Below are positions 62,007-64,000 of a DNA stretch of 64,000 bases, piece by piece; positions within the stretch are counted from its first letter, which is position 1; the number at the start of each line of letters is the position of its first letter. Position numbers and translations under genes: made by a program. This DNA is from Coccinella septempunctata (taxonomy: Eukaryota; Arthropoda; Insecta; Coleoptera; Coccinellidae): positions 26,246,936 through 26,310,935 of the forward strand of contig NC_058195.1 of the NCBI RefSeq assembly GCF_907165205.1, written 5' to 3'. The notes beneath the pieces were generated by a model, which ran no database searches, was not told where the DNA came from, and saw nothing but the letters and a program-made list of their open reading frames with translations.

Positions 62007-64000
62007 GCTAATAATATTCTCCGAATTGCAACATGGAATGCCAACGGTCTGATGAATCGCAAACAAGAGATCCAAACATTCCTAGATCTCAACAAGATAG
62101 ACATCCTACTGATTTCTGAGACACATTTCACCAGTCGAACAGTATTTACTATTCCATTCTACACAGTCTACCACACAATTCATCCTTATGGAACTGCCCA
62201 TGGAGGATCAGCTATAATAATAAAAAAATGCATATCCTATCACGAACTAGAAAAATTTCAAACGGACGCCATTCAGGCTAAGACTGTTAAGATCAAAACC
62301 AACAACGGAAATCTACGCGTAACATCAGTATACTGTCCACCACGACATACAATCTCAACAGACACGTATAAGGAATTCTTCAGCACTCTTGGAAGCCGAT
62401 TCATTGTGGGCGGTGACTGGAATGCCAAGAATACAAATTGGGGCTCCAGACTTACAACAACCAAGGGGCGTAACCTACACCGGGCTATGAATGACAAACA
62501 TTATGAACACCTTTCAACCGGAGAGCCCACATACTGGCCAACAGACCCAAGAAAACTACCTGACCTTCTTGATTTTTTTGTAGTGAACGGTATTCCAACA
62601 CAAAATTGCCTATTGGAATCACATTATGATTTAACATCTGATCACACGCCTGTTGTTGTTAGCCTAAACAGTATACCCATACAAACAAAGCTTCCACCCA
62701 AATTAGCCTCAAAACATACAAAATGGGAACACTTCAGCACCTATATTACTGAAAACCTGAGCAACATGAGTATTAAAGACCCAACTCAATTAGATGAAGC
62801 AGTGGAACATTTCACCAGTACGATTCAACAAGCAGCTTGGCATGCTACTCCCTTGAACCCACAAGAAGTATCAAATTATTTAAGCACTCCTCTCCAAATA
62901 CGACAACTTATATCTGAAAAAAGAAGGGCAAGGCGAATTTGGCAACAGTCACGAAACATCAACGATCTCCATCAGTATAGAAGATTAACTCGGGTTCTCT
63001 CGGCAGCACAAAGAGATGTCCAAAATGCGTCGTTCGAAGCCTACACAGAAAGCTTGACTACAGCAGATCACAGCCTATAGAATGCCACAAAAAAATTTAA
63101 AAGACCAACACCACATATCAGCCCGATAAGAACAAACAATGGTTGGGCACGATCAAGCAAAGAAAAGGCGGATGCCTTTGCTTCACATCTGTCTAAGATA
63201 TTTGTAGAACCTGAAGGAACACCAGGGCTAACAATCGATGTCAAAGAGTTTTTAGAAGCATCATGCCAATTATCGTTACCAATCAAATCAATAACTCCCA
63301 AAGAAGTGAAAGCTGAAATACGCAAACTAAAAAACAACAAAGCCCCTGGTTATGATTTGATAACTGCACAGATCCTCAAAAGGCTACCAAAAAAAGCAAT
63401 AGTGTTCCTAACCACCATTTACAATAGAATGCTAAATCTAAGTTACTTTCCCATATTATGGAAATATGCCCACATGGTTATGATACACAAAGATGGCAAA
63501 CCACTACACGAACCAGCGTCATATAGACCAATTAGCCTTCTGTCAATACCAGGAAAAATATTTGAGAGACTGCTACTAAAAAGAATTCAAGAGGACCATG
63601 AAACGAACATCCTTCTTCCTGATTACCAATTTGGATTTCGGCAAAAAATGTCAACAATTAACCAAGCCCACAGAATAGTTAATGAAATAGCCAACTCTCT
63701 TGAAAATAAATGCTATTGCAACGGCGTATTTCTGGATATCTCCCAGGCATTCGACAAAGTTTGGCATTCAGGTTTGCTTTATAAAATAAAAAGAAACCTT
63801 AATAACAACTATTACCTTTTACTGAAGTCCTACCTCTCCGATAGAAAGTGCTCCGTCAAATACAATGATGAAACATCAGGATACTTTTCCCTCAAATCTG
63901 GCGTACCACAAGGAAGTGTCCTAGGGCCTTTCCTGTACCTACTTTACACAGCTGACCTGCCCGAAACTCCGAATACAATCATTGCTGCATTTGCTGACGA
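62004..64000 (+). pseudogene. Jockey-clade LINE ORF2: endonuclease and RT, one stop, runs off the window
   Basis: APE endonuclease at residues 1-225: ATWNANGLMNRKQEI, LLISETHF, GGSAIIIK, VYCPPRH, VGGDWNAKNTNWGS, LLDFFVV and SDHTPVVV, all the catalytic positions present. A linker leads to a TAG at 63078-63080, where relatives would carry Trp (TGG to TAG). The RT follows in the same frame with NNKAPGYDLITAQILK, YRPISLLSIPGKIFERLL, GFRQKMSTINQ, FLDISQAFDKVWH, SGVPQGSVLGPF and AFADD at the window edge. The rest of the RT and the 3' UTR lie beyond 64000. Apart from one nonsense codon the copy is intact and probably young. Confidence 0.9.

Noticed and set aside
1..64000. tRNA or rRNA genes
   Set aside because: No cloverleaf with A and B boxes and no rRNA-like block was recognised by eye. 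A covariance scan would be needed to exclude them.

Overview
This is AT-rich, intron-poor, repeat-dense DNA from an arthropod, most likely an insect (possibly a beetle; the order is a guess). The evidence is the mix of transposon families: APE-type LINEs of the CR1 and Jockey groups, two R4/Dong-clade LINEs with a restriction-like endonuclease, a Penelope-like element, a Ty3/gypsy element, Tc1/mariner relics, PIF/Harbinger and ISL2EU-like DNA transposons, and several MITEs. I recognise no host protein-coding gene, rRNA or tRNA. Almost every long reading frame belongs to a mobile element, and most are broken.

Layout. 1-3.3 kb: the 3' end of a CR1-group LINE with a TATC tail has inserted into a second, minus-strand CR1 LINE, followed by a mariner relic. 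3.5-4.5 kb: one copy of an unclassified repeat whose inverted partner lies at 46.9-48.2 kb. 4.8-18.9 kb: a Tc1/mariner transposase relic abuts the (TAA)n tail of a minus-strand LINE. That LINE is split by two R4-clade elements (5.8-9.2 and 9.2-13.3 kb; the second has a complete 1331-codon ORF, a 13-bp target duplication and a poly-A tail) and by a 1.6-kb TIR transposon (16.1-17.7 kb). 19.6-20.7 kb: a 1.1-kb foldback palindrome. 21 kb: a Penelope scrap. 23.2-26.6 kb: an ISL2EU-like element with a YqaJ nuclease and a THAP/DDE transposase on opposite strands, invaded by a Harbinger element; a second Harbinger copy follows at 27-28 kb. 29-31 kb: Jockey-type and RNase-H-type LINE fragments. 31-35 kb: no recognisable gene. 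35.0-35.8 kb: three head-to-tail units of a dispersed repeat.

37.1-45.9 kb: a 5'-truncated Ty3/gypsy element (protease, RT, RNase H, integrase, 3' LTR) that carries a LINE scrap, a 4.1-kb LINE and a MITE. Downstream of the integrase C-terminus, in the same frame, its pol encodes a macro domain (ADP-ribose binding/hydrolase fold), before the polypurine tract and 3' LTR. This Pol-macro fusion is the most unusual thing in the window.

46-53 kb: MITEs, the inverted repeat copy and a long stretch without genes. 53.2-56.0 kb: an RNase-H LINE split by a Penelope-like element. 56.0-59.3 kb: half of the foldback repeat, two minus-strand LINE fragments and a possible solo LTR. 60.0-64.0 kb: a MITE and then a near-intact Jockey-clade LINE whose ORF1 and ORF2 overlap as TAATG and which runs off the end of the window.

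The genes do not form a pathway. They are a stratigraphy of insertions, and nested target duplications let part of the order be read. A TE graveyard or piRNA-cluster-like heterochromatic region is an inference, not shown by the sequence.
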